Positions 10,036 to 20,122 of a stretch of DNA of 37,768 bases are shown piece after piece. The stretch comes from Candidatus Woesearchaeota archaeon (GTDB taxonomy: Archaea; Nanobdellota; Nanobdellia; Woesearchaeales; DSVV01). The position numbers were made by a program, and so were the translations under genes. How positions within the stretch are numbered: the first letter of the stretch is position 1; every line of letters starts with the position of its first letter. The stretch covers positions 1 to 37,768 of the forward strand of contig JAGVYH010000048.1 in NCBI GenBank assembly GCA_018303325.1, read 5' to 3'. Below the pieces are notes generated by a model. That model was not told the origin of the DNA. It saw only the letters and a program-made list of their open reading frames with translations, and made no database searches.

Positions 10036-10869
10036 TTATTTATGTTCAAGCTGTTTCTTTTTCTTCCCTTCAGTCAAATGCAAATAATTTTCTTTTGATA
10101 CAATAGATTTACCTGTTTTTTGTTCAAGTTCTTTTCGTGTGTTTTTAGCAATGTCACCGCCTTCTTTAGCAGTATGTTTTAATTGTGGAAATCCCTTTGC
10201 ATCCTTAGCAATAGTAATATCTGTTGTTGCTTTTTCTCCAACCATAGTCAAGATTAGTTCCCAATCAGTCATATGATCCCTTAAATTTTGATTCGATTTC
10301 TTTAATTTTTTGAATTCTTTGTATTCTCTTATTGTTTTACCAAATGTTGCCTTTGAAATTTCATTAGTCAGAATTCCAAAATCTTTCTCTTCCTGAACAC
10401 CTCTGGATTTCCATTCATCAGTCAGGTCTTGTCTGATAGCAATGCCTCTTAATCTTTTATCAATCCACTCTTTTGGATATCCTTTCAATTCATAATATTC
10501 CTTTACTCTGTCTTGAGCAAGTTCTGGGTTTTCTATTTCCTGAATTCGTTCATAACCCACTTTTGCAAGCCAAAGCTTGAAAGGTTCTGCTTTTGGTGAT
10601 GGAATTGATTGAATTATTCTGAACATAGATTTTGTGTTGGCGCAGTCTGTTAAGTAATATTTACCATCAGCAGATATTAATTTCAGTTGTAAACAAAATG
10701 TTAACAACTGAGATTCTCTTCCTTTTAAAACACCCCAATACTGCCTAGGAGCAAGGCTATCAGTTAATGCTTCAACTACATCAACAACAGAGTAATACCA
10801 TTCATCATTATGCCAAATCCTTCTTATCTTTTTATCTTGAAATACAACCAATGCTTTGTCTTTATCCAT
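10036..10869 (-). CDS. BRO-N domain protein (phage-antirepressor / DinD-like)
   Basis: N-terminal VVFQDKKIRRIWHNDEWYYSVVDVVEALTDSLAPRQYWGVLKGRE...LTDCANTKSMFRIIQSIPSPKAEPFKLWLAKVGYERIQEIENPELAQDR matches the Bro-N/DinD pattern. Confidence 0.8.
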   Translation of the reverse strand: MDKDKALVVFQDKKIRRIWHNDEWYYSVVDVVEALTDSLAPRQYWGVLKGRESQLLTFCLQLKLISADGKYYLTDCANTKSMFRIIQSIPSPKAEPFKLWLAKVGYERIQEIENPELAQDRVKEYYELKGYPKEWIDKRLRGIAIRQDLTDEWKSRGVQEEKDFGILTNEISKATFGKTIREYKEFKKLKKSNQNLRDHMTDWELILTMVGEKATTDITIAKDAKGFPQLKHTAKEGGDIAKNTRKELEQKTGKSIVSKENYLHLTEGKKKKQLEHK

Positions 10870-10901
10870 TTTGTATGCCTGTTTTATAGTCTTGCTCTTT
10901 A

Positions 10902-10995
10902 TATACTAAAAGTGATTAATTTTCGAACAAATTAATCACTTTTGTATATACAAAAGTGCAAAATAATGTTCGATTATTTTGCACTTTTAGTATAT
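10902..10995 (-). repeat. 94-bp double-hairpin repeat, copy 2 (inverted)
   Basis: Exact reverse complement of 3533-3626. Confidence 0.95.
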
Positions 10996-11190
10996 GATGT
11001 CACACAATTTTATCAATGCTTACTGCATTTAATCAAATCTGCGACTGCAAATGGATGGGGTTTTTTGTACTTATAAATGTTTTTGTGCACGGTGCTGTCA
11101 ACTTAAGTGTGCTAAATTTAGTTTAGTTGGTGTTTAGTTCTTTATTTGGTTTTAGTTAATATTCTGTTTTTTAATCCTGTTTCTCGCTCT

Positions 11191-11422
11191 CAGTCCGTTT
11201 GTGGGACGCAGTCCCCCGTCTCATGAAAAGTTTTTTACGTTTTTTTAATAGTTATATAAATAGTTCAGTTTAAAATAATAAAACCTAAACTAAATTTCAT
11301 CATGAGATAGCGGTGGACTTTAATATATATATCTGTTTAGTTAAAGTCCACAAATATAGTTACGGAAATATATATATAATTATTAATGTCCGTAACTATA
11401 CGTGTGGCTGCGCCCAGGAACT
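11191..11422. repeat. Dispersed palindromic element, copy R2, with two internal hairpins
   Basis: CAGTCCGTTTGTGGGACGCAGTCCCCCGTCTCATGAAAAG ... CGTGTGGCTGCGCCCAGGAACT; contains GTGGACTTTAA/TTAAAGTCCAC (11313-11323/11341-11351) and TATAGTTACGGA/TCCGTAACTATA (11355-11366/11389-11400). Confidence 0.75.
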
Positions 11423-11488
11423 AAATAAAAACCAGATAAAAACAACATATTTAAATAGTATTAATTAATAGATTAATAGTTATATACT

Positions 11489-13090
11489 ATGAAACATAAA
11501 AAAGAGCTGATGTTGCTGATAGTTTTAACTATTTTTCTCTCTTCAGAAGCTGACTGCAAAGCGCATAGTGGCGAAATATCTTATGAAGGTGAATGTACAA
11601 CTGGCTGTTGCTGTATATGGAAACCTGTTGACAAAAAGTATGAACAGCAAACAGGAACTACTAAAGGATATTGTAATAGTCTTCCTAGCTCTGTATTTAA
11701 TCCTTCTGTTTCAAGCCCTGCGTTATGTACAAATTATTGCAATTCATTAACCGCTCTTTCAGGCGACGAAGGAAAACTGCCAGCTTGTATGAATGGTATT
11801 GATGACGATAATAATGGTTTGATAGATTATCCTGATGAAGTAGGTTGTTCTGCTCCCGAAGATGATTCTGAAGAGGCAACTGCTTCAGAAAAAGAATGCA
11901 GTGACCAGATAGATAATGATGGAGATGGAAAGATAGATTACTATGGATTTTACGAATCTTCTTATCAAGCACAGGATAATACAAAATATGCAGACTATAA
12001 AACTTTTTTAACTAATGGTAAAACACCAGATCCATGCTGCACTAAATCTTTTGGCATGTCAGAATCATGCAGTTTTGACGAGTGCAGTGTCGGAGAAAAC
12101 ACAAAAGACCAAGGCACTTACAAAGGTCTTTGCCAGTGCGGAAAAGATGTTTGTGGTTTTCCAGAATTCATTAATCCTCTTTTTGAACAAAAAACGTATG
12201 CAACAGGCAAATATTGTTGCGCTGGCAAATGCAGTAAAGTGCCATGTGGGCCATGTACAGAAGGAGAAACAATTTACGTGATAGATAATAGCGGCAAAAC
12301 TACTTACAATTGCACAAATGGTGTGTTTGTAAAAGGATTAACTGAACCAATTGGCGCTCCTGAACAATGTTTCGGCGCTGAGAATGACGATGATAATAAT
12401 GGTGCTACCAATTGTGAGGATACTAAATGTTATACTTTAAAATGTTCAATGGATAAGGGTGCAACTAAAGATGGAGCAACAGGCAAAGTAATTATTCCAT
12501 ATGGTTGTGGTAAAACATCTAGTCTAACCGTTTCTTATTTCGACGAGTCAGACGATTATTGGAAATGCTGTTTCCCTATTAATGGACAGAGCAGAGTTAA
12601 TGACTGCAAATATAACGACGGTGTTCCAGATACTTGCGGAGCCTGCGAATGTTTAAATCTTCATAAACCAGCACAAAACCTTAAAGTGCAGCATGTTTAT
12701 GGCCAAGCAAAATTAAACCTAAGCTTTTATTTTGAATGTCAAGAGCCAGAAGTTAAGTTAAAAGTGTTAAGATGTGACGGAACAGCTGGAAGCTGTGATG
12801 TGAATAACGATGGTACAATTACTTTAGAAACAAGCACAAAATTTGTTGATGTTTCTGATAATATGGATTGTTTATTAGAACAATTAGATAATAATGAAAA
12901 TCCAACGAAAACCGATTGTTTCGGCGATAATGGTATCTTACAGCCAGGCGCTAAACCTGAAAAGATTTATGCAATATTCGACACAAAAATCATGTCAGAA
13001 AAAGATTATACTTATTGCCTTTACCATGAAATCTGGTTCAAAGATGTGTTTAAGTCATTCTGGTCATTTTTGTATAAGAAACAATCCTGA
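11489..13090 (+). CDS. N-terminal part of a giant Cys-rich surface protein (frame changes near 13050)
   Basis: Signal-like N-terminus; Ca-binding-like NGIDDDNNGLIDYPDEVGC and DQIDNDGDGKIDY motifs. Overlaps the next ORF in another frame, and its end (WFKDVFKSFWSFLYKKQS) is replaced by Cys-rich continuation in the +1 frame. Confidence 0.7.
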   Translation: MKHKKELMLLIVLTIFLSSEADCKAHSGEISYEGECTTGCCCIWKPVDKKYEQQTGTTKGYCNSLPSSVFNPSVSSPALCTNYCNSLTALSGDEGKLPACMNGIDDDNNGLIDYPDEVGCSAPEDDSEEATASEKECSDQIDNDGDGKIDYYGFYESSYQAQDNTKYADYKTFLTNGKTPDPCCTKSFGMSESCSFDECSVGENTKDQGTYKGLCQCGKDVCGFPEFINPLFEQKTYATGKYCCAGKCSKVPCGPCTEGETIYVIDNSGKTTYNCTNGVFVKGLTEPIGAPEQCFGAENDDDNNGATNCEDTKCYTLKCSMDKGATKDGATGKVIIPYGCGKTSSLTVSYFDESDDYWKCCFPINGQSRVNDCKYNDGVPDTCGACECLNLHKPAQNLKVQHVYGQAKLNLSFYFECQEPEVKLKVLRCDGTAGSCDVNNDGTITLETSTKFVDVSDNMDCLLEQLDNNENPTKTDCFGDNGILQPGAKPEKIYAIFDTKIMSEKDYTYCLYHEIWFKDVFKSFWSFLYKKQS

Positions 13091-16000
13091 TTTTCTCGGC
13101 TCTGAAACAAAAAAATATTCTTGCGACGAGAATAATAAACTGCAAGTGGAATCTTGTGAAGGCAGTTCAGGAGAATGGCCTGAAGAAGTTTGCATGGAAA
13201 CAAAAGATACCAATGGTGTGATTGCAACAACCTGCGCCCTTAACACACCGTGCATATTCTGCGGTAACCCTTTTAATATGTATGGCAGTTTAGGCAGTAA
13301 TAATATATTATCAGTTCCAGAAGAATATTACGGATATAAATCATCAACTGTTGAAGAAGAGTGTTATCTTAATTCTGTTTGTTATTATGATGCAACCAAC
13401 ACAATTAAAGATGCGTATGATTCATGCAAAAATATTGGTAGTTGCTCTAATTATAAATCACAATTAGCGTGTAATGTACTAAATGCAGACACAGGTAGCA
13501 ATAACAAATGTTTGCCTTACGATTGTCAGTGGGTTGCTTTTGATACGTTTACTTCTGAACTGGAACTAGGCATTTGCACTGACGATACAACAAATTATAA
13601 AACCTGCGACATGTGCAATAAACTGACGTCGAAATTATTTGGCGGTTGTAATGCTGATAGTTGTAAAACTAATTTTAACTCAGAAACAACATTGTGTTAT
13701 TTTGACAAAGTCAAAAAATCGTGCGTAGAATCTTCTAAAATAACATGTTCTAATTATGATACTGAAAAAGATTGTCATGCCAGCTATAGTACCCCAAATT
13801 ATGATAGTGCACATTCTGTTGATGTAAATGTCACTTATGATAAATCAGGAAAACGAATCTGGGGCGATAATTCTATTATTGAACCTAGCCATGACCTTCT
13901 TGATTTTAAAATATGTAAATGGAAAGATGACACTGATGCTTGTATAAGAGATGCTAATGGTGATGGCAAGTATGATGTTGCTGGCGAGAAAGCTATCGAC
14001 ATCACACCGCCGCAGACAGAAGTTATTGCGCCGTCAAATGTCGGGCAGATAGAATTAAAGTTTGCCATCAATGACCCGACACCAGAAGGAAGGCCAAGCT
14101 CAGGCGAGTTAAAAACATATTATTGTTTCCCTGACAATACACCATTGCCTAAAGAAATCATAACGCAATATAAAGAAGATCCAGCATTCAAAGAGGGTGT
14201 AACTGAAGAAGAAGTTAATTATTGTTATCCTGACACTTTGTTTGTTCCAGACGCAGGTGCAGCATCAAAAATATTGTCTATGGAAAGCGGTCAGCAAACA
14301 ATGTTTTTCTATTCAGAAGATGGCGCACATAATATTGAACCTATCAAATATTTCACGTTTAATATTGATAATAAACCGCCTGTAATAACCATTACACCAT
14401 ATTTAACGCTTGACCAGTCTTATCCGTTTGAGCAAAGCAGTGTATTATTATCAGTAGAACTCGACGAGAAAGCAATATGTTATGATATTTTTGAAGATTA
14501 TGAAGGCATTAAAAAGATTAATTACGAGTCAGGCAGCTCTTTCCAGGCAGTTTATGACAATTTAGGCGACGGAACATATTTCTATACAGTTGTCTGCGAA
14601 GATAAGTTAGGCAACAAGATTAATAAAACCACTTCTGTAAAGATTGATGCTGATCAGGAAATTCAAGGCTCATTGCCAGAAGGAGTAATAGATTACAGCC
14701 CAGTAAATCTTGAGATAAAGACCACACACAAAAGCCCGAACGACGATTGCAGGATAGGCACAGGCGATACTTTTGATGTGTTAAGTGGTTTTGCTTCAAA
14801 AACACAGGCAGACATATTTACTAAATATTCGACGCCATTCTCTTTGATAGACAACAAAGTTTACGAGTTCAAAGTAATGTGCAAATTTTCAGGAAAATTA
14901 CATAAAGACGAGATTCAGTTTGTCTACGACACAACCCCGCCAAAAACCTCATTGACAGATTCTGCTGGAAACACATTTGATATATCAAAATGGTATAATA
15001 AACAGGAAGCTTCACAATCAGTTTACTTAAAATGCAATGATGAACCAGAATATGGTTTTGGATGCGAAGAAACAAAGTATTGTATAGAAACAGGCTCAGC
15101 CAAATGCGATATTAATTTTGATACAAGTTCCGGTACTTCAGTAGGCGCGTCATATGAATCATATTCAGCAGTTAAAATCTCGCCCGCACCTCAGCCGCAA
15201 TGGTTATGCTTCCAGTCAAAAGAAGATACATATCCACCTGATTTAAGTTCATACGGCGGCAGTATTGAAGAAAAACAGTGCGTAAAGCTGTTAATAGATT
15301 CTAATTCTGGCCCGACAATAGATGTTCCATTATTAAAGCCACATACAGAAATGATTAATGCTTATGAATATTTCACACCACTATTCACAATAAACGGTGA
15401 GGTTGTTGACAGCGATGCTGAAGCAAACCCCCCACCACAAAACAAGCTCACAATAGATGTTTATCCTATCACAGAAGATTATTTGAAATCATTGGCAAAG
15501 CAGATTGATTCTCAGCAAACAGGGCAGGCCCAAACACCCCCAGAACTAAAATCAACCCAAACATTTACTATCGATGCAAACAATCAATTCTCACAAGAAT
15601 TAACTCTTTCATCTGGCCTTAACAAGATTGTGCTGGGTGCAACTGACCGTTCAGGAAAAACATCTGAAACTTATGAATATTATATCATGGTTTCAAATTT
15701 TGACGGCAATTTGTTTGAAGTCATCTCACCTCCAAAAGGTGTTTCTGAGACAAAAGAGTTTGATTTAATCATAGAAACAACTAAAGACCTTCCTGCAGCA
15801 GAAAGCTGTGCTTTATCAACAAATCCAAAGGTAGGCTTCACGTCACAAATGCAGAAGATTGAAGGTAAGAAATTCAAGAATCACATTAATTTCCCAGGTA
15901 TGAAAGAAGAAACATATTATACTGTTTATGTCAAGTGCACATTTCCAGGTGGTGTGTTTGATATCAAAGAAATTGATTTAATATGGGACACAACACCTCC

Positions 16001-18212
16001 GTCGATAGAAAACAGTTTTATCCAGCCCAGCGACGGAAAAAGTCCGCCGTCTATAATTGAGCCTCCGTTGGAAACAAACCTTACAATAATAACTAATGAT
16101 AAATCAAGATGCAAGTTCTCAGAGAAAGAAAACTCAACTTATTTCACAATGTCGCTTTTCAAAGATTATGAAACACAAAACTTAAGTTATGTGAACGAAC
16201 ATCCTTTAACCAATCTCCAAGACAAGAAAAATTATACTTATTATGTCAAGTGCGACAATGGTCCAACAGAGCCAGCTTCAATGCATATTTCCAACGAAGC
16301 AAAAATAACATTCTCAGTTGACACATCGCAATTTACTGGTATGGAAATGGTTAAACCCACACAATTCATTGGTTATACATCTGTTAATTTTGAGCTTCAT
16401 ACAACAAAAAAATCAACAGAATGCACTTTTGGTCCGACACAAGAATTAATTGATCAATACTATATGAAAACAGTTACAGAAGGAGTAGATGCATACAAAG
16501 TCCATACTGGCGGTCCATTAACATTAATCGAAGGGGAGCATGACTTTTATTTTGAGTGCCTTACTGCAGCAGAAGGGCCAATATCAGACGATTTTGTGTT
16601 CACTGTTGACTTATCACCCCCTATTGTTCAGGTAAAAACACAGCCATACACTAGTTCATTAAACACATTGACAGCAAACTGGGAAGCTTATGATAATAAC
16701 ACACAGATTAAAGGATATAATTATTCAATCGGCACTAAACAAGGTATTGCAGATATATTTGATTGGTCAGTAACTGATAATGAAAAGAAAACCATACATA
16801 ATCTTAATTTAAATAACGAAACAACATACTGGTGGAATGTTAAAGCAATAAACTCTGTTGGTTTAGTCAGCACAATAGCAAGCAATAGTACTTATGTTGA
16901 TACAACTTATGATCCAGGTTTTGAAGTTAATATCAGTAACATTGATGTTTGCAAAGATGATGTTCTCGACAGTGATGAGACTGATATAGATTGCGGTGGG
17001 AGCTGTCAAAAATGCAGTAATGGCAAAAATTGTGACACAGGCGCTGATTGTATCGGCGGTAAATGTGAAAGCGGCATTTGCATTAGTGCAAGCTGTGAAG
17101 ACAATATACTTAACCAGTTAGAAACAGACATAGATTGCGGTGGCAGTTGCGCTTCTTGCCCTGAAGGAATGAACTGCAACATAAACAGCGACTGCAGCAC
17201 AGGATTTTGTAAATCAGGATTTTGTACATTGCCAAGCTGCGATGATAATGTTCAAAACGGACAGGAGCAGGGTATAGATTGTGGCGGTAGTTGCCTAAAT
17301 GTTTGTGAAATTATTCCTTCACCAGATGAAGAAGAAACATGTGATGATGAAATTAAAAACCAAGATGAAACAGGAATAGATTGTGGTGGATCATGCAAAG
17401 CATGTGAAATCCCACCAGAAAAAACAGAGCCAACCGACGAGCCTTCAACATGGTGGATATGGTTAATTATGCTTCTTATTATCGCAGGTATTGGCGGCGG
17501 AGGATATTACTATTATACTGCTTATTTTTTCAAAGAAAAATATCCTAAAACGCAACAAAGAATGCAGTCAAGACCATTATCACCATTCTCACAACCCCAA
17601 CAGCAATCGTCAGTACAAACCAAGATGCAGCAATCAAAACCAATCAGTATAAGACAGACATTTAACAGATTCTTTAAACCTTTGCCTAAAGAGTTTAGAG
17701 AAAAACGTTCACAGGAAAAACTTAAACAGAGAAATAAAATATTCGGCGCATTTGAAAGTGCTGATGAACAAAAAGAAAAATTAGAAACAAAACAAAATTT
17801 AGCAGATGCAAGAACTAATCAAGTAAAAGAAGAACCAAAAATCTTACAACGGTCATCAATACAAACCCAAACACCAACACAACCAAAAATACAGATTTCA
17901 GAAGTATTCAAGCCCGAAACTGGTGTAGCTAAAGAAGAAATAAAACTTAAACAAACAGAGTTAAAAGAAATAAAAGAGACAAAGATACAACAAAAACAAG
18001 AAACTAAAAAACAGCCTGAACAAAAAGAACAAACACCCAAACTTAAAGCAAAAGAATTCCTTAAACCTAAAAAGAAAGCTGTTAAACAGCTAACTGCCTC
18101 TTCTTCAGCAATTGATAAACTTTCAAAGCTGAAAAAAGAATCTGCAATGTCAAAATTAGGCAAAGGCAAGGATGCATTTAAACAATTATCAACTATTTCA
18201 AAGAAGAGATAA
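13050..18212 (+). CDS. C-terminal part of the giant Cys-rich surface protein, with TM anchor and charged Gln/Lys-rich tail
   Basis: Long ORF (12894..18212) with four DIDCGGSC-type repeats, TM helix TWWIWLIMLLIIAGIGGGGYYYY, then a K/Q/E-rich tail. Confidence 0.75.
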   Translation, partial: LSHSGHFCIRNNPDFLGSETKKYSCDENNKLQVESCEGSSGEWPEEVCMETKDTNGVIATTCALNTPCIFCGNPFNMYGSLGSNNILSVPEEYYGYKSSTVEEECYLNSVCYYDATNTIKDAYDSCKNIGSCSNYKSQLACNVLNADTGSNNKCLPYDCQWVAFDTFTSELELGICTDDTTNYKTCDMCNKLTSKLFGGCNADSCKTNFNSETTLCYFDKVKKSCVESSKITCSNYDTEKDCHASYSTPNYDSAHSVDVNVTYDKSGKRIWGDNSIIEPSHDLLDFKICKWKDDTDACIRDANGDGKYDVAGEKAIDITPPQTEVIAPSNVGQIELKFAINDPTPEGRPSSGELKTYYCFPDNTPLPKEIITQYKEDPAFKEGVTEEEVNYCYPDTLFVPDAGAASKILSMESGQQTMFFYSEDGAHNIEPIKYFTFNIDNKPPVITITPYLTLDQSYPFEQSSVLLSVELDEKAICYDIFEDYEGIKKINYESGSSFQAVYDNLGDGTYFYTVVCEDKLGNKINKTTSVKIDADQEIQGSLPEGVIDYSPVNLEIKTTHKSPNDDCRIGTGDTFDVLSGFASKTQADIFTKYSTPFSLIDNKVYEFKVMCKFSGKLHKDEIQFVYDTTPPKTSLTDSAGNTFDISKWYNKQEASQSVYLKCNDEPEYGFGCEETKYCIETGSAKCDINFDTSSGTSVGASYESYSAVKISPAPQPQWLCFQSKEDTYPPDLSSYGGSIEEKQCVKLLIDSNSGPTIDVPLLKPHTEMINAYEYFTPLFTINGEVVDSDAEANPPPQNKLTIDVYPITEDYLKSLAKQIDSQQTGQAQTPPELKSTQTFTIDANNQFSQELTLSSGLNKIVLGATDRSGKTSETYEYYIMVSNFDGNLFEVISPPKGVSETKEFDLIIETTKDLPAAESCALSTNPKVGFTSQMQKIEGKKFKNHINFPGMKEETYYTVYVKCTFPGGVFDIKEIDLIWDTTPPSIENSFIQPSDGKSPPSIIEPPLETNLTIITNDKSRCKFSEKENSTYFTMSLFKDYETQNLSYVNEHPLTNLQDKKNYTYYVKCDNGPTEPASMHISNEAKITFSVDTSQFTGMEMVKPTQFIGYTSVNFELHTTKKSTECTFGPTQELIDQYYMKTVTEGVDAYKVHTGGPLTLIEGEHDFYFECLTAAEGPISDDFVFTVDLSPPIVQVKTQPYTSSLNTLTANWEAYDNNTQIKGYNYSIGTKQGIADIFDWSVTDNEKKTIHNLNLNNETTYWWNVKAINSVGLVSTIASNSTYVDTTYDPGFEVNISNIDVCKDDVLDSDETDIDCGGSCQKCSNGKNCDTGADCIGGKCESGICISASCEDNILNQLETDIDCGGSCASCPEGMNCNINSDCSTGFCKSGFCTLPSCDDNVQNGQEQGIDCGGSCLNVCEIIPSPDEEETCDDEIKNQDETGIDCGGSCKACEIPPEKTEPTDEPSTWWIWLIMLLIIAGIGGGGYYYYTAYFFKEKYPKTQQRMQSRPLSPFSQPQQQSSVQTKMQQSKPISIRQTFNRFFKPLPKEFREKRSQEKLKQRNKIFGAFESADEQKEKLETKQNLADARTNQVKEEPKILQRSSIQTQTPTQPKIQISEVFKPETGVAKEEIKLKQTELKEIKETKIQQKQETKKQPEQKEQTPKLKAKEFLKPKKKAVKQLTASSSAIDKLSKLKKESAMSKLGKGKDAFKQLSTISKKR

Positions 18213-18345
18213 AAATAAGAGATAAAAATAAGAGATAACTTACATAAGATAATCTGTAGAAAATAATAATCAAATAACAATATCACAAAAAATTATTGAA
18301 ACAAAAAATGAATTAGAATTATATAAAGTTAAAACAGGTGAGGTT

Positions 18346-18876
18346 ATGAAACTATTTACTAATTTACTAACATCAAAAACAAACTGCATTAAAACAAAGA
18401 AATCGCAGGTTGAACAAATGTTCTTTTACATTTTAGCCTTGTTTGTTATAGGCACAATGCTGTTGTTAGGCATTAAATATATCGGTAAGATTGTCAAGCA
18501 GGTTGAATCAGTTGATCTTGTAGAGTTCAAGACAAGCCTGCAGAATGATGTCGATGTTTTAGTCACAAAATACGGCAGCTGGAAAAAAGCAGCATATACT
18601 GTGCCTAAAGAAGTAAAGAAGGTATGTTTTTTCACAATAGATGCTTATAAAAATGGATGCCCTTCGCTTCCAGACCTTGACGTTGTAATGTGCGATGCAT
18701 GGCAGTCTGGCACACAAAACGTGATGACTGTTCCGTTTGTTTTGGAATCACCAATTAATCTGACAAAAATGGTTGTTGACGATAGTAATGGCTACAAATG
18801 TTTTGAAGTTACAGACAGAAAAATTACTTTAAAAATTATTGGCATAGGCAATGGTGTGAAAATTTCAGAGGCATAA
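18346..18876 (+). CDS. Prepilin-like small membrane protein
   Basis: KTKKSQVEQMFFYILALFVIGTMLLLGIKYIGK: charged N-terminus followed by one hydrophobic helix. Confidence 0.65.
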   Translation: MKLFTNLLTSKTNCIKTKKSQVEQMFFYILALFVIGTMLLLGIKYIGKIVKQVESVDLVEFKTSLQNDVDVLVTKYGSWKKAAYTVPKEVKKVCFFTIDAYKNGCPSLPDLDVVMCDAWQSGTQNVMTVPFVLESPINLTKMVVDDSNGYKCFEVTDRKITLKIIGIGNGVKISEA

Positions 18877-18942
18877 TCATTTAGCTTGTTATTAATTTAT
18901 ATTAATCTTTTAAATTAATATTTTAATTAAATTTACAATAAA

Positions 18943-20040
18943 ATGAACAAAAAAGGTGTAATAGAAGTACAGTTCAACTGGATATTTATCTTTGTTGTAG
19001 GTACAGTTATCCTGCTTTTCTTTGTGTTTATCGGCAAATCTTATTTAGAGAATTCTAATCTTAAATTAGCTGGCAAGGTTTTGTATGATATAGATTCAAT
19101 TATGAAAGGTGCAACATCATCAACAAAATCAGCGTCAAAATTAGAAATACCTAATCTTAAGCTCAGGTTTACCTGTTTTCCGGATTGCACTGAAGAAGGA
19201 TGCAGCTCAGATTTTTCTATGGGTGATACCGGCGTTAACAAGCCAACACCTTACCAAGTCATATTTGCCAATGATGAAATTAACAGCGACTTTTTAATCA
19301 CATGGACACTTGATTGGGGCGTTCCTTTTAAGGTTTCAAATTTTCTTTATCTGACATCGCCAAATATAAGATATATTCTCGTCTACAAAAATTCAATCTC
19401 AGAATCAAAAACTTTTGCAGAAAAAATATTTGCATTAATGTCAGACAATGAATTCTTAACCTCAGAATTGATTGAAGAAGAGCAATTACCTTCAATTGAA
19501 GATCAGGGTCATGAAAAAATCAGGTTTGTCTTTTTTTACCCTTTTGATGATACTTCTGCTGTGATTAACGAAGATATACTGTCAGATATGATTTTTGACG
19601 TTGTTGTTTTGACACCAAGTTTTGAAGGAACAGCAATATTTTTATCAAATGAACAGGTTCTGGAAGGATTTAGCTATGACAAGCAGAAGAAGATAGGATA
19701 TTACGGCAAAGAAGCATTAGTGGGTGCAATATTTTCAGAAGACGCTGATTTTTTCGAATGCAATATGCGAAAATCGTTTAATCATCTTAACAGGGTTTAT
19801 GATATTTACAGATACAGGGCACTTTATCTTGCAAAATATATCGCTGACAATGATCAGTTCTCACATTGCACTCAAGTTTATCAGGAATTTGCATTACTTC
19901 CAGACGAGACAATAGAATATCCCAAAGAGTTTACAGAAGACGCTTATAAGACACCATTTTATTCAATCACAAAGATATTTCAGACAGCTGAAGATACAAA
20001 TAATAAGGCAATAATTAACTCATGTCCACGATTGTATTAA
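18943..20040 (+). CDS. Prepilin-like membrane protein
   Basis: MNKKGVIEVQFNWIFIFVVGTVILLFFVFIGKSYLE; 365 aa. Confidence 0.65.
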   Translation: MNKKGVIEVQFNWIFIFVVGTVILLFFVFIGKSYLENSNLKLAGKVLYDIDSIMKGATSSTKSASKLEIPNLKLRFTCFPDCTEEGCSSDFSMGDTGVNKPTPYQVIFANDEINSDFLITWTLDWGVPFKVSNFLYLTSPNIRYILVYKNSISESKTFAEKIFALMSDNEFLTSELIEEEQLPSIEDQGHEKIRFVFFYPFDDTSAVINEDILSDMIFDVVVLTPSFEGTAIFLSNEQVLEGFSYDKQKKIGYYGKEALVGAIFSEDADFFECNMRKSFNHLNRVYDIYRYRALYLAKYIADNDQFSHCTQVYQEFALLPDETIEYPKEFTEDAYKTPFYSITKIFQTAEDTNNKAIINSCPRLY

Positions 20041-20122
20041 TAGCATTATTCAAAATCGAAATAATGTCTTTTAAAACCAAAATAACATATACACATTTAA
20101 AATAAAAATTCAAAATTAAAAC

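Noticed and set aside
17819-18286. Minus-strand 155-aa ORF
   Set aside because: Antisense to the Lys/Gln-rich tail of the giant surface protein; the composition is a mirror of that low-complexity region.
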